Assembly: GCA_902534675.1 (NCBI GenBank)
Contig: CACAQQ010000002.1
Coordinates: 1 to 63,813, forward strand
Length of the DNA: 63,813 nt
Origin: an uncultured Prochlorococcus sp.
GTDB taxonomy: Bacteria > Cyanobacteriota > Cyanobacteriia > PCC-6307 > Cyanobiaceae
Direction of reading: 5' to 3'
Below are positions 11,930 to 22,612 of the stretch, in pieces; positions within the stretch are counted from its first letter, which is position 1, and every line of letters starts with the position of its first letter. The position numbers were made by a program, and so were the translations under genes. The notes below the pieces were generated by a model. The model did no database searches. It was given only the letters and a program-made list of their open reading frames with translations, and was not told the DNA's origin.

Positions 11930-12952
11930 ATGACTTTGCGTGTTGCAATTAACGGTTTTGGCAGAATTGGTCGAAACTTTATGCGTTGTTGGCTTAGTAG
12001 AGGGGCTTACACCAATATTGAAGTAGTTGGAATTAACGTTACCTCAGATCCAAAGACTAATGCTCATCTATTAAAGTACGATTCAGTTCTTGGTCAACTT
12101 GATGGTGTCGATATTCAATATACTGATGATACTTTTGTAATTAATAACAAGACAATTAAGTGTTTCTCTGATAGAAACCCACTTAATCTCCCCTGGAAAG
12201 AGTGGGGTGTAGATTTGGTGATTGAATCTACAGGAGTTTTTAATACTGACGTAGGTGCAAGTAAGCACTTAGAGGTAGGAGCAAAGAAAGTTATATTAAC
12301 TGCTCCTGGTAAAGGCGATGGAGTTGGTACTTATGTAGTTGGAGTTAATGCTGATACATATAAACACAAAGATTATGATATTTTGAGTAATGCTAGTTGT
12401 ACTACGAACTGTTTAGCTCCAGTTGTTAAAGTTTTAGACCAAACTTTTGGGATTAACAAAGGTTTGATGACTACAATTCACAGTTATACAGGGGATCAAA
12501 GAATTTTAGATAATAGTCATAGAGATTTACGAAGGGCTAGAGCCGCTGCTACAAACATAGTTCCTACTTCTACAGGTGCTGCAAAAGCAGTAGCACTGGT
12601 ATACCCAGAAATGAAAGGCAAATTAACAGGAATTGCAATGAGAGTTCCAACTCCTAATGTTTCAGCAGTTGATTTCGTTTTTGAATCTTCTAAATCTGTC
12701 ACAACCGAAGAAGTCAATAATGCTCTTAAAGAAGCATCTTTAGGCTCAATGAAAGGTATTATTAAGTATGGAGATGAACCTTTAGTGTCTAGCGACTATG
12801 CAGGTACCAATGAATCATCAATAGTAGATAGCGACCTCACTATGTGTATTGGCGATAATCTTGTTAAGGTCCTTGCTTGGTATGATAACGAATGGGGGTA
12901 TAGCCAAAGGGTTGTAGATTTAGCAGAGATTGTTGCTAAAAATTGGGAATAA
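11930..12952 (+). CDS. gap2: Glyceraldehyde-3-phosphate dehydrogenase
   Basis: [34 protein letters not shown]. Confidence 0.96.
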   Translation: MTLRVAINGFGRIGRNFMRCWLSRGAYTNIEVVGINVTSDPKTNAHLLKYDSVLGQLDGVDIQYTDDTFVINNKTIKCFSDRNPLNLPWKEWGVDLVIESTGVFNTDVGASKHLEVGAKKVILTAPGKGDGVGTYVVGVNADTYKHKDYDILSNASCTTNCLAPVVKVLDQTFGINKGLMTTIHSYTGDQRILDNSHRDLRRARAAATNIVPTSTGAAKAVALVYPEMKGKLTGIAMRVPTPNVSAVDFVFESSKSVTTEEVNNALKEASLGSMKGIIKYGDEPLVSSDYAGTNESSIVDSDLTMCIGDNLVKVLAWYDNEWGYSQRVVDLAEIVAKNWE

Positions 12953-13939
12953 TTAAAAGTGCCTGAAAGGTTTGTTTTTTAATAATTGATTTTTATTTTT
13001 ATCTTTAAATTCTGTTGATGGTTCACCATCAATAAAATAACCAATCTGGTAAATATTTTTATCGAGCTTGGATAAATTATTTGCCCATTTTTTGGGTAAT
13101 GAGAAAATTAATTCGTAATCTTCACCTCCAAAAAAATAATATTCATCCCATTTATCTCCTTTAGGCCAATTTTTATCTTTGGGTATTTTTTCATAATTTA
13201 TTATCGCTTTACAATTGCTAGCTATTGCTAAATCTTGTATGGCTTGAAAAAGACCATCGCTACTATCAGTACATCCTATTCTCTTTATCTCTTTATTAGA
13301 TCTAGTTTTAAGAAGATTTTTTAGAAAATTTGGGTAAACTTGAGGGCGACAAAAATGTTTAATAGATTTACTGATCAATCTTTCATTAAGAGAAATATTA
13401 TTTTCAAAATTTATTTTGTTTTTTATCATAAATCCTAGTTTGCTAAGGCCGTGAATCCCTGTAGTTAGGATAATATCTCCTGGTTTGCATGCGTTTCTTC
13501 GTAATTCAAGTTCACCTTGAATCCCAAAGGCTGTTATTGAAATGATTTTTTCATTCCCCTTTGAGCAATCTCCTCCTAGAATTAGCCCGCCATATTCGTT
13601 TAACGCTTTATTAATTCCTTTGTATAATTCTTCAACCCAAATCCACTCAGTTCTAGCAGGTAGGATTAGACTTATAGTAATACCTATAGTTTTCTTGCTT
13701 CCACTGGATAACAAGTCAGAGATGTTACTAACAACTGCTTTCCACCCAAGGTCTTGAGGGCAAATAGTAATGTCATTGAAATGAACATTTTCTACCAAAG
13801 AATCAGTATTAACTAGTAAATTTTCATTTTTAGTTTTGATTAAAGCGCAATCATCTAAAATTTGATTTTTAGGCATAAATTTTCCTAGCCTATTTATTAA
13901 TTCTTTTTCCCCTAAATCTTCTAATGTTTCTTTATGCAT
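12953..13939 (-). CDS. thiL: Thiamine-monophosphate kinase
   Basis: DDCALI, GGDCSKG, CTDSSDGL, FFGGEDYEL. Confidence 0.93.
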   Translation of the reverse strand: MHKETLEDLGEKELINRLGKFMPKNQILDDCALIKTKNENLLVNTDSLVENVHFNDITICPQDLGWKAVVSNISDLLSSGSKKTIGITISLILPARTEWIWVEELYKGINKALNEYGGLILGGDCSKGNEKIISITAFGIQGELELRRNACKPGDIILTTGIHGLSKLGFMIKNKINFENNISLNERLISKSIKHFCRPQVYPNFLKNLLKTRSNKEIKRIGCTDSSDGLFQAIQDLAIASNCKAIINYEKIPKDKNWPKGDKWDEYYFFGGEDYELIFSLPKKWANNLSKLDKNIYQIGYFIDGEPSTEFKDKNKNQLLKNKPFRHF

Positions 13940-15023
13940 TTAATTTGAGATTTTCAATACCGTCTAAAACATCAATTGAAATTATTGTGTCATCTTTAGT
14001 AAGCTCCTCTAATACCTCAAATCCATCTACAACATAACCAAAGGCAGCATTTCTCCCATCAATTAAATTTCGACCTGCTGGATTTAATTCTGCTTCATAT
14101 AAAAAGAAGAAAAATTGTGATGAGCCATCATCAACTGCGGTATTCGAATGGGACCATCCTAGAGTTCCAAGTGTTGCAAAAGGTAATGTTGGCGTCTCTG
14201 TGTAAAGACCTAAATCTTCAAAAGTTTGATTATAAAAAGTATCTTTTTCATCAGGAATTCTAATTTCTAGGGGAACATGACGTTCTTCGTTTGTTTCGGG
14301 ATCTACATAACCAATTGCTTCACCAATTGGATCACCTGTTTGCAATACAAAAAATTCTTCCGCTCTGTTAATAGGTAAATCTTTGTAGAAGTTTTTTGAA
14401 GATAAATCTATAAATGCTCCTGCAGTAAGTGGAGCGTTGAATCCATCCACAACAGCTATCATATCTCCTTTGGAGGTCTTTATATTGACTTTTGCTCTGC
14501 CCAGTAATCTTGGTAAATTATCAAATTCTTGGGGAATAGAGTATGGAAATTCATTAGGTAGAAAATATTCTTCTATTCCACCTATTTTATCTAAAGCATT
14601 TCTTCGGGTTGCTATAAATGAATATTTATCCTTTGATTTAGCGTAATCTTGAAGGCTATCAAAATTTTTTTTGAGCTCTAAAAATGTTTTTTCAGCAATT
14701 TTCTTTTTATCGTTTGGTAATTCTTGGATAATTCGACTTTGGTATTTTTTAAGTAAAGATTGACATTTTGTAACAGTTTTCGTAAGAGCGGGCCATCTTC
14801 CTCCTCTTACAAGATCACTAGTTTCTTCCAATTTGTGTTGAATCTCTTGTAACTCAACTTGCTTGATAGGGAGCGCGTTCCTGAGTATTGCGTTAGGGTC
14901 TTTTACTGCATTTCCAGTAGGTAAATCAGCTAGTACTTGAATCGGTTTAAAGAAAAAAACCTGTAAAATTATTATTAAAAGAGTTAAAAGAAGTTTGTTC
15001 TGATTTGATAAGAATTTTTGCAT
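13932..15023 (-). CDS. Cyclophilin-type peptidyl-prolyl isomerase, exported/lumenal
   Basis: N-terminal signal peptide, C-terminal cyclophilin domain ([29 protein letters not shown]). Confidence 0.88.
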   Translation of the reverse strand: MQKFLSNQNKLLLTLLIIILQVFFFKPIQVLADLPTGNAVKDPNAILRNALPIKQVELQEIQHKLEETSDLVRGGRWPALTKTVTKCQSLLKKYQSRIIQELPNDKKKIAEKTFLELKKNFDSLQDYAKSKDKYSFIATRRNALDKIGGIEEYFLPNEFPYSIPQEFDNLPRLLGRAKVNIKTSKGDMIAVVDGFNAPLTAGAFIDLSSKNFYKDLPINRAEEFFVLQTGDPIGEAIGYVDPETNEERHVPLEIRIPDEKDTFYNQTFEDLGLYTETPTLPFATLGTLGWSHSNTAVDDGSSQFFFFLYEAELNPAGRNLIDGRNAAFGYVVDGFEVLEELTKDDTIISIDVLDGIENLKLNA

Positions 15024-15066
15024 AGCGCTCTTGCAGGTTTATGATCCTTGGGGATGTAATACAGGA

Positions 15067-15627
15067 ATGATTTCCAGTAACGATTTTCGCACAGGTACTA
15101 CCATCGAATTAGATGGACAAGTTTGGCGTGTTGTAGAATTTCTACATGTCAAGCCTGGTAAGGGTTCTGCTTTCGTGCGAACAAAATTAAAATCAGTTCA
15201 AAGCGGCAATGTGGTTGAAAAAACCTTTCGAGCCGGAGAATCAGTACAGCAGGCTATCCTTGAGAAGTCTAACCTGCAACATACTTATGTGGAGTCGGGA
15301 GATTATGTTTTTATGGATATGATAAGTTTTGAAGAGACAAGACTTTCCTCTGAACAAATAGGTAAAGGCTCAAAGTATTTGAAAGAAGGAATGGAGGTTA
15401 ATGTAATTTTCCATAATGGTAAGGTTTTAGAAGTGGAACTTCCAATATCTATTACTTTAAAAGTTACTGAGACTGATCCAGGAGTCAAAGGAGATACTGC
15501 TAGTGGGGGCACGAAACCAGCTATTCTAGAAACAGGTGCTCAAGTTATGGTCCCTTTATTTATTTCCGTGGGAGAAATGATTAAAGTTGATACTCGTAAT
15601 GATAGTTACCTTGGACGTGAAAATTAA
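15067..15627 (+). CDS. efp: Elongation factor P (start MISSNDF, downstream of listed ORF start)
   Basis: [24 protein letters not shown]. Confidence 0.97.
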   Translation: MISSNDFRTGTTIELDGQVWRVVEFLHVKPGKGSAFVRTKLKSVQSGNVVEKTFRAGESVQQAILEKSNLQHTYVESGDYVFMDMISFEETRLSSEQIGKGSKYLKEGMEVNVIFHNGKVLEVELPISITLKVTETDPGVKGDTASGGTKPAILETGAQVMVPLFISVGEMIKVDTRNDSYLGREN

Positions 15628-16133
15628 TGGCTATGAAATTAGATCATGAAGACTTAAATCGCTTAATAGAGAAAATCTCTACAAGCGATATTCAGGAGTT
15701 CTCGTTAGAGGGGGAAGATTTTAAACTCGAAATAAAAAGAAATTTATTTGATCAGAACCAAGTTACTAATAATTTAGTTTCTAATAATTCATTTGATAGT
15801 CAAACAATTGCGAATAGAAAATCTATCAAAGATAATGTCTCAATTGCTAATGAGTCTGAGTCGCCTCAAATAGCCCCTCCTGGACGTTCAGATCTTACTG
15901 AAATTACTTCTCCTATGGTTGGAACCTTTTATAGAGCTTCAGCGCCTGGGGAGGATCCATTTGTAGAAGTAGGAAACAATATTAAGGTTGGTCAAACTAT
16001 TTGTATTTTAGAAGCTATGAAGTTAATGAACGAAATTGAATCTGAATTTAACGCTGAAATAGTGGAGATTCTCGTTGAAAATGGAACGCCAGTTGAATTC
16101 GGTCAAGTTTTAATGCGTGTTAAGCAGTCTTGA
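15627..16133 (+). CDS. accB: Acetyl-CoA carboxylase biotin carboxyl carrier protein
   Basis: SPMVGTFYRA and ILEAMKLMNEIE biotinyl motif. Confidence 0.96.
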   Translation: MAMKLDHEDLNRLIEKISTSDIQEFSLEGEDFKLEIKRNLFDQNQVTNNLVSNNSFDSQTIANRKSIKDNVSIANESESPQIAPPGRSDLTEITSPMVGTFYRASAPGEDPFVEVGNNIKVGQTICILEAMKLMNEIESEFNAEIVEILVENGTPVEFGQVLMRVKQS

Positions 16134-17144
16134 ATTGTTAGTCATTTCTATGGCAGCTTTTATAGCTTCAATCATGCTTTGAGATTGAGCTATTCCTTTG
16201 CCAGCAATATCAAATCCCGTTCCATGATCTGGAGATGTTCTTATAAAAGGTAAACCAATTGTGGTATTAACTGAGTAATTAAGAGCTATAACTTTCATCG
16301 GTATTAAACCTTGATCATGATACATAGCAAGAATGCCATCATGTTTTTCTGCATCTTTTTCTCTCCAAGCTTTTGCCGAAGAATTCCAGCAACTATCTGG
16401 TGATAAAGGGCCTAATAATTTAATATCTTTATTTTTTTCATTCCAAGTAATTAATGCATCATTGAGCCAATCTTTTTCTTCATTACCTAAAATCCCCTCT
16501 TCGCCTGCATGAGGGTTTAATCCGGCAACTTTTAAAGTAGGTGTATCAATATAGGTTCTACAAAACTCTTTAAAAAGATCTAATTTTGAATGGATTAATT
16601 CTTTAGTTAATATCTTGGGAACTTCACAAAGGGCTATATGGGTTGTAGTTAGTAAAGTATTAAATCTCCAGCCTGTAATTGGCGATTTTGCTGTGAATAA
16701 CATTCCAACATTTTTTACTCCACACAATTTTGCTAACACTTCAGTTTGACCAGCAAAATCATGACCAGCCTGTGACCATGATTTCTTGCAAATTGGTCCA
16801 GTTACAAGTGCTGAATCTGGATATTGCTTTACAATTTCAATTGCTTTTGTTAAATAATGGAAACTTGAATTGCCATAACTTGATTTATAACCACTTTCGG
16901 TTGAATTAAATTCAAGATCATAAATCGTTAAATTTTTAGGATTCGCGAGTTTTTTTAATCCTAGAGATCTAAGATGATTATAAGTATTTTGTAGATTTTT
17001 TTTTGAACCAACTACTATAAATTCAATATTTTTTGGTATCTCATCAGAACAAAGAGCTTTTAAGATTATTTCAGGTCCAATACCAGACTCATCTCCAACG
17101 CTTAAAACCAGTTTAAATTTATTGTTTGTATTCTGAGAATTCAT
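16110..17144 (-). CDS. pdxA: 4-hydroxythreonine-4-phosphate dehydrogenase
   Basis: GDESGIGPEI, NPHAGEEG, MYHDQGLIPMK, RTSPDHGTGFD. Confidence 0.95.
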   Translation of the reverse strand: MNSQNTNNKFKLVLSVGDESGIGPEIILKALCSDEIPKNIEFIVVGSKKNLQNTYNHLRSLGLKKLANPKNLTIYDLEFNSTESGYKSSYGNSSFHYLTKAIEIVKQYPDSALVTGPICKKSWSQAGHDFAGQTEVLAKLCGVKNVGMLFTAKSPITGWRFNTLLTTTHIALCEVPKILTKELIHSKLDLFKEFCRTYIDTPTLKVAGLNPHAGEEGILGNEEKDWLNDALITWNEKNKDIKLLGPLSPDSCWNSSAKAWREKDAEKHDGILAMYHDQGLIPMKVIALNYSVNTTIGLPFIRTSPDHGTGFDIAGKGIAQSQSMIEAIKAAIEMTNNSRLLNTH

Positions 17145-17165
17145 AAAAACTTTCTAAATTTATTT

Positions 17166-18044
17166 TTAAATATTTAAATAGCAATTTTTTAAGCCTACTT
17201 TATAGTTTTTATAAATTAGTTTATATCCAAGTGTTTCGCATAAAAGTTTATTAGAAACTCTTCTATTTTCCATCCAAAAAGATTGTGCTATAGGGGATAA
17301 TTCCTCTTTTGCATCCTCAAATAATATTGGCTTTGGCATTTTTAAACCAAGTAAATTGTAGCAATATTGAATAACTTCTATTTGAGAACAAGGTTCATCA
17401 TCTGAAATATTAATTATCTTGTGAAACTTCAATGAATTTTTATTTTGCAACAAATAGATAATTGCAGATGTAATATCAGCAACATGAATTCTTGAAAATA
17501 CCTGATTTTTTTTTGAGATAACACGAAGTTTCTCATTTCTGATTGCTTCAAAAGTAGATCTTCCAGGTCCATAAATTCCGGGTAATCTAAAAATTTGAAC
17601 TGGCAAACCAGATTCAATCCATTCTTTTTCACAATTTAATCTCTTATGACTCCTTTTTTGAAAAGGGTTAGGTGGATCAATTTCAGAAACCCAATCACCT
17701 CGGGTATCACCATATACTCCTGTGGTAGATAAATATCCAACCCATTCAATGGACAAACTTTTTAGTTTACTTTTAAGAATTCGTAATACTGGATCATTTC
17801 CATTTTTATCTGGAGGTATGCAACTAAGAATATGTGTGACTCCATCAAAAATTTTTTTATTCGGAATCATAAAATTTTCACTGTTAAAAACGAAACTATT
17901 CGGATCATTGTTTTCAGATCGTGTACTTGTTAAAGCAGAACAACCTAATTGCCTCACAGTTTTTGCAAAGAAACTACCACTAAAACCACATCCAAAGATT
18001 AAAAATTTATTTTTATTATTTAGTGAACTTGCGGAATTATTCAT
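17166..18044 (-). CDS. NAD(P)-dependent epimerase/dehydratase-like protein
   Basis: IFGCGFSGSFFA Rossmann motif, STTGVYGD, IFRLPGIYGPGRS. Confidence 0.85.
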   Translation of the reverse strand: MNNSASSLNNKNKFLIFGCGFSGSFFAKTVRQLGCSALTSTRSENNDPNSFVFNSENFMIPNKKIFDGVTHILSCIPPDKNGNDPVLRILKSKLKSLSIEWVGYLSTTGVYGDTRGDWVSEIDPPNPFQKRSHKRLNCEKEWIESGLPVQIFRLPGIYGPGRSTFEAIRNEKLRVISKKNQVFSRIHVADITSAIIYLLQNKNSLKFHKIINISDDEPCSQIEVIQYCYNLLGLKMPKPILFEDAKEELSPIAQSFWMENRRVSNKLLCETLGYKLIYKNYKVGLKNCYLNI

Positions 18045-18057
18045 ATGGCGATAAAGT

Positions 18058-18071
18058 AGTACATATGTATT
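18058..18071. promoter_or_regulatory. LexA-box-like palindrome AGTACATATGTATT
   Basis: One mismatch from the cyanobacterial LexA consensus RGTACNNNDGTWCB as remembered; lies between divergent ORFs. Confidence 0.4.
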
Positions 18072-18080
18072 AATTAATTA

Positions 18081-18308
18081 ATGAAGACAGCAGTTAAACC
18101 TGAATTAAAATCAAATACTTTCTGCATTAGCAAAAGTTATACCCCTTTAATAGAAAAAGAAAGGGGTTTTGTTAATTTTAAATTCTATCAAAAATTATTT
18201 GTTGTTCTTATTTCATTTTCTATAAATTTAATATTCCCAGAATCGCCAAGAGAGTTGGGAAATATATGTGAAAGCTATAACTCTAGAATAATATGTAATG
18301 TTTGGTAG
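18081..18308 (+). CDS. Small membrane/secreted protein with Cys-containing C-terminal tail
   Basis: 75-aa ORF with one hydrophobic segment then SPRELGNICESYNSRIICNVW. Confidence 0.6.
   Translation: MKTAVKPELKSNTFCISKSYTPLIEKERGFVNFKFYQKLFVVLISFSINLIFPESPRELGNICESYNSRIICNVW
18142..18179 (+). terminator. Intrinsic-terminator-like hairpin inside the small ORF
   Basis: CCCCTTT-aatagaaaaag-AAAGGGG followed by TTTTGTTAATTTT. Confidence 0.5.
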
Positions 18309-18710
18309 TTAAGCTGCTTTATATCCTGATTTATCTTCATTGTAATTTTTATTATTCACTTTAAAATCAGGATTTGCCCATTGCAGTAATCTTATAGCTA
18401 ATCTTAAATCTCCTTCTAACCAAGCTCTAATAGCCATTGCTCTTCGAGGATCATAAAATTTTTGTCTTCTATACCAATAGAAAGCATTTTCATCTGATTT
18501 ATCCCCATTACAGGAAAGGCATGCAGGTACACAGTTTTCTGTTGTACTTAAGCCCCCTTGACTACGTGGTAATACATGGTCAATTGATTCTGATGGTTTT
18601 CCGCAATATATACAACTTTTTCCTGTGAATCTATGAATAGATTTTCGCCATTGTCTTAATCTGAACTTAGGACATAAATCCTCTAAAAAGACCGCATCAT
18701 TGATATGCAT
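18309..18710 (-). CDS. HNH endonuclease family protein
   Basis: CIYCGKPSESIDHVLPRSQGG...ENCVPACLSCN. Confidence 0.9.
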   Translation of the reverse strand: MHINDAVFLEDLCPKFRLRQWRKSIHRFTGKSCIYCGKPSESIDHVLPRSQGGLSTTENCVPACLSCNGDKSDENAFYWYRRQKFYDPRRAMAIRAWLEGDLRLAIRLLQWANPDFKVNNKNYNEDKSGYKAA

Positions 18711-18869
18711 TCAGACTATTTAATTAAGTAAATAATGGCTTGAAAATATCAAAAGTCAATATTGATTTATTACTTTTTAGCTGAAATTTGTCTGTAAAAA
18801 AAAATTTAGTGTTGATAGATACAAAATAGAATTAAATATATGTAAAATTCAATATCTAAAATTTTTTGA

Positions 18870-19319
18870 TTAATAACTATATCTTTCTATTGTCTCATCT
18901 GAAAAATCTTCATTAACTTCTTCTAGTTCTTTTTCTAATCTTCTCTTATTTTGTTCTTTTTCTTGAGCTTCTTTTATTTTTTCTTCTTCTTCTTTTTGTA
19001 AATCCCTCATTAGTTTTCTATTAGGATGAAGTTTATTTAGATATTCAATGCAATAACTGAAGGATTCTTTATTTCTTATAACTGCTTCAGTAATTTGTGC
19101 TGCAGCTTTTTTAGGTGAGATTTTAAAAATTCCTCCTTTTTGCTTTTTAATATATGTATATGCTGCTTCCCAACTACTTTCATGATCATTACCTCCATCT
19201 CTCATAGTGCAGTAAATTTCTGCACCAAAGGACCCGGCGTTAACTCTGGACGTTTGAAATGATACAGAAGATATTATCCCAAAGGTAAGAAAAATTAGTT
19301 TTTTTTTAAATCTTTGCAT
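18870..19319 (-). CDS. Exported hypothetical protein
   Basis: Signal peptide MQRFKKKLIFLTFGIISSVSFQTSRVNA and charged C-terminus. Confidence 0.7.
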   Translation of the reverse strand: MQRFKKKLIFLTFGIISSVSFQTSRVNAGSFGAEIYCTMRDGGNDHESSWEAAYTYIKKQKGGIFKISPKKAAAQITEAVIRNKESFSYCIEYLNKLHPNRKLMRDLQKEEEEKIKEAQEKEQNKRRLEKELEEVNEDFSDETIERYSY

Positions 19320-19375
19320 TTAACTTTTGCCTGCCATTTAAAAATATCTTTTATTCAAAATATGTCTATAGATAA

Positions 19376-19888
19376 TTAAGATTTTATTACTCCAAATAAG
19401 TTCAAGCATTTCACAATTAAAGGAAGAATTAGAAGCACGGTAATAAGCCTTACCGCATGTAAAGTTGCCACAGCAGCTCCTACGCCATATTCAGAGCCTA
19501 CAAGACTCATACCACTAATACCTCCTGGTGCAGCACCCAGAATTGTCGTTATTACATCTATTTTAAGTAATCTGCTTGTCCACAATCCAATTGCTAAACC
19601 AGTAATAACTAAAGTAAAAGTTATTAAAATAGCGGGTCTCCATAAACTTTGTAGATCAACTAATGAGTCTTTAGTTAACGACGTACCAATGACCGTTCCA
19701 ATTCCAATTTCTAATATTGTTCTTGTTCCAGTTGGCCACTGTGCTACATCGACTTTACCACTGATGCTAAGTATACTCGCTCCTATTAAAGCCCCCGCGA
19801 GAGGAGCTGCAGGGATTCCTGTTTTTAGAGCCATAGCTCCAAAAATGCTACCTGCAATTAGATAATAGATAAGATTTATGTTTGCCAT
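19376..19888 (-). CDS. AbrB-family (ammonia monooxygenase-like) membrane protein, short form
   Basis: PAAPLAGALIGASI and APGGISGMSLVGSEYGVGAAVATLHAVRLI. Confidence 0.75.
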   Translation of the reverse strand: MANINLIYYLIAGSIFGAMALKTGIPAAPLAGALIGASILSISGKVDVAQWPTGTRTILEIGIGTVIGTSLTKDSLVDLQSLWRPAILITFTLVITGLAIGLWTSRLLKIDVITTILGAAPGGISGMSLVGSEYGVGAAVATLHAVRLITVLLILPLIVKCLNLFGVIKS

Positions 19889-20012
19889 AAATTAGAACTA
19901 TATTTTGGTCATGATATTAGAAAATATTTTTTTTGCTTGGGTTTATAGTCAAAATATATTTTTAGTTTCCTCCCGTAATGCCCCCTTTTGTTGGCATAAT
20001 AATATGTAAAGC

Positions 20013-20219
20013 ATGAATTTTATGTCTTCACAAATTTTATTCAAATCTAAGGGAAGTCGCATTAAGAAAAAGTTATCTTTTGTTGAGTGTGGCCACCAGC
20101 TTGAAAAATTAGAGTTTGCTCTTGCAATAGCTCAAACCAAGGGAGATGAAAAAAAATCAATAATCCTTAGAAAAAAGATTGTTGAATTAGGTGGAAATGT
20201 TGAAGAACCAGGCACTTAA
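20013..20219 (+). CDS. Small hypothetical protein
   Basis: 68-aa ORF in a gap between genes. Confidence 0.6.
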   Translation: MNFMSSQILFKSKGSRIKKKLSFVECGHQLEKLEFALAIAQTKGDEKKSIILRKKIVELGGNVEEPGT

Positions 20220-20220
20220 C

Positions 20221-21384
20221 TCAGTTTTTCTCAAGATATTTAGTTGCCACTACTAGGGCTTCACCTACTTCTTTTGCAGTTATTTTTCCTAAATCAAAAA
20301 GTACATTACTGATAGCAGAAATCACAGTAATGATATCTCTATCATTTACATATCCAAGGTGACCGACTCTAAATATTTTCCCTTTCAGGTGATCTTGACC
20401 ACCAGCAAGTAGAATATCAAAATTATTTTTTATTATCTTTCTAAATTCTTCAGCATCCATTTCTTCTGTTTTTATTGCAGTAATAGAAGGACTTAAATAA
20501 TTTTCATCAGCAAATAATTTTAAATTTAAAGCTTTTACAGCATTGCTTATGGCTAATTTATGTTTACTATGCCTACTGAAAATGTTGTCTAAGCCTTCTT
20601 CTCGCATCATTTTTAAAGCTTCATCTAATGCAAAAACTAAATTAACTGCTGGAGTATATGGATTACTATTACTTAAAAGACTCTTTCTATAGGATTGTAA
20701 ATTTAAATAAAATTTTGGTATATTAGATCGCTCTGTAGCTTCCCACGCTTTTTGGCTAATTGAGATAAAACTTAAGCCTGGAGGGATCATATATCCCTTT
20801 TGTGATCCTGAGGCAACAATATCTAATTGCCATTCATCTACTGGTACATTGCATGCTCCAAGACTTGTAACGCAGTCAATTATAGATAATGCTGTATTGT
20901 GTTCCCGAATATATCTACTTATAGTTTCTAAATCATTAATTACACCTGTTGATGTTTCAGAATGGGTCAAAATAACCGCTTTTATTTCTTTTTGTTTATC
21001 TTCCTCTAGCACCTTTTTGAATTCTTCTGGATCAAGTGGATTTCCCCATTCGGAATCAATTTTTATTACTTCCAGACCAAATTCTTTAGCCACTTTCACC
21101 CATCTTTCGCCAAATTTACCATTTTCTCCACAAATTACTTTATCTCCTCTACTTAAGGTATTTATTATTCCAGCCTCCATTGCGGCAGTCCCACTACCAG
21201 TGATTGTTAGAACATCATTTTGAGTTTGATGAAGCCACTTTAAATTTTCAGTTGTACTCTCTACGAGATCTTGAAATTCTTTACTGCGATGGCCTATTGG
21301 ATGCTTACTTAATGCTTGTAAAACTTTTTCTGGAACTGGTGTGGGTCCAGGAATCATCAATGATAATTTTTGTTGTATGGCCAC
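20221..21384 (-). CDS. Class V aminotransferase (serine/alanine-glyoxylate type)
   Basis: MIPGPTPVPEKVL, TGSGTAAMEA, SGSQKGYMIPPGL. Confidence 0.93.
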   Translation of the reverse strand: MAIQQKLSLMIPGPTPVPEKVLQALSKHPIGHRSKEFQDLVESTTENLKWLHQTQNDVLTITGSGTAAMEAGIINTLSRGDKVICGENGKFGERWVKVAKEFGLEVIKIDSEWGNPLDPEEFKKVLEEDKQKEIKAVILTHSETSTGVINDLETISRYIREHNTALSIIDCVTSLGACNVPVDEWQLDIVASGSQKGYMIPPGLSFISISQKAWEATERSNIPKFYLNLQSYRKSLLSNSNPYTPAVNLVFALDEALKMMREEGLDNIFSRHSKHKLAISNAVKALNLKLFADENYLSPSITAIKTEEMDAEEFRKIIKNNFDILLAGGQDHLKGKIFRVGHLGYVNDRDIITVISAISNVLFDLGKITAKEVGEALVVATKYLEKN

Positions 21385-21444
21385 TTTTTATTAAATAGGT
21401 CATTCTTAGATTAGTTCTCATTATATATTTTTCAATTACTTGAT

Positions 21445-22563
21445 TTGAAAAAAGGATTTTCTTTACCTTTGTGGGTTGCTGGAGCTGCTAGGTCAGCATT
21501 AAATAAACTAGTAGGGTTACCATTTAAGAATTATGAACTAATAAAAATTCCTAATGAAAAAAAAGAAATAAAAATCGAGATTCATTCTGTTGGTTTACTT
21601 AAAGATGACTCGCATGCGTTAGGAATTACCTTTGCAAACTCTGGTTTAGATCTTGACATTACACAAAACTTAGAGATTTGGACAATAGCCTCTTTAGAAA
21701 AAATTTCTTTTAATAATCCAATTCAGATAAGTCAAATAAATATTATTGCAGGATCTGGTGTAGGCATAAAAGAAGATACATCAGAGATATGCATTTCTAA
21801 TTTTGCCAAAGAAGTTTTATATGAAAATTTATTAGATAGTATTCCTGCCGGCTTTAATTTGAAATTAGAAATTATTTTCCCAAAGGGGGCTTTTTTAGCA
21901 GAAAGAACTAGTAATAAGTCATTTGGTATTGTTCATGGATTATCTATTATTGGCACTTCTGCTGAGACTTATTCGAGTGCTTCACCTGATCAATTAGAAG
22001 AAGCTAAGAATAATTTAGAAAAGTTAATTCAAAATGATTTTAAAGGGGAAGTTATATTTGTTATTGGTGAGAATGGGTTAAATTTGGCCAAAACTTATAA
22101 TGTTAATCTGCCAATTATCAAAATTGGAAATTGGATAGGGCCATTATTAGTCGATGCAGCAATAAAAAAAGTTAAAACTGTAATTCTTTTTGGTTATCAC
22201 GGGAAATTAATTAAATTAGCAGGCGGAATTTTTCATACACATAATCATTTGGCTGATGCAAGAATTGAGATTCTTGTTTATTTAGCGATTCAAGAAAAGT
22301 TACCACATGAAATAATAGTTGAATTATCTCAGTTAGATAATCTTGAGAATGCATTACTACTTCTTGAAAGATTTAATAAATCTTTAGCTGATAAATTATT
22401 CAAGAATTTATCAAATACGATCGAAAAGCGTTCTTTTAAATATGTAAATAGGTATGTAAAAACCGATATGGAAATTGCATCAATTATTTTTGATAGAAAA
22501 AGAAAAATTAGGTGGGCTGGAATTAATGGCAATAATTATATTTCTTATTTTCAATCAGATTAA
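21445..22563 (+). CDS. cbiD: Cobalt-precorrin-5B C1-methyltransferase
   Basis: Overall CbiD-like sequence incl. GIVHGLSIIGTSAE, LFGYHGKLIKLAGGIFHTH. Confidence 0.9.
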   Translation: MKKGFSLPLWVAGAARSALNKLVGLPFKNYELIKIPNEKKEIKIEIHSVGLLKDDSHALGITFANSGLDLDITQNLEIWTIASLEKISFNNPIQISQINIIAGSGVGIKEDTSEICISNFAKEVLYENLLDSIPAGFNLKLEIIFPKGAFLAERTSNKSFGIVHGLSIIGTSAETYSSASPDQLEEAKNNLEKLIQNDFKGEVIFVIGENGLNLAKTYNVNLPIIKIGNWIGPLLVDAAIKKVKTVILFGYHGKLIKLAGGIFHTHNHLADARIEILVYLAIQEKLPHEIIVELSQLDNLENALLLLERFNKSLADKLFKNLSNTIEKRSFKYVNRYVKTDMEIASIIFDRKRKIRWAGINGNNYISYFQSD

Positions 22564-22612
22564 TTTTTTGATTCATTATGCTTTTGTAAAAAAATTGAGT
22601 TAACTTTTATAC

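Noticed and set aside
18309-18710. HNH protein as homing endonuclease or mobile element
   Set aside because: No intron, repeat or interrupted gene around it; looks like a normal stand-alone HNH family protein.
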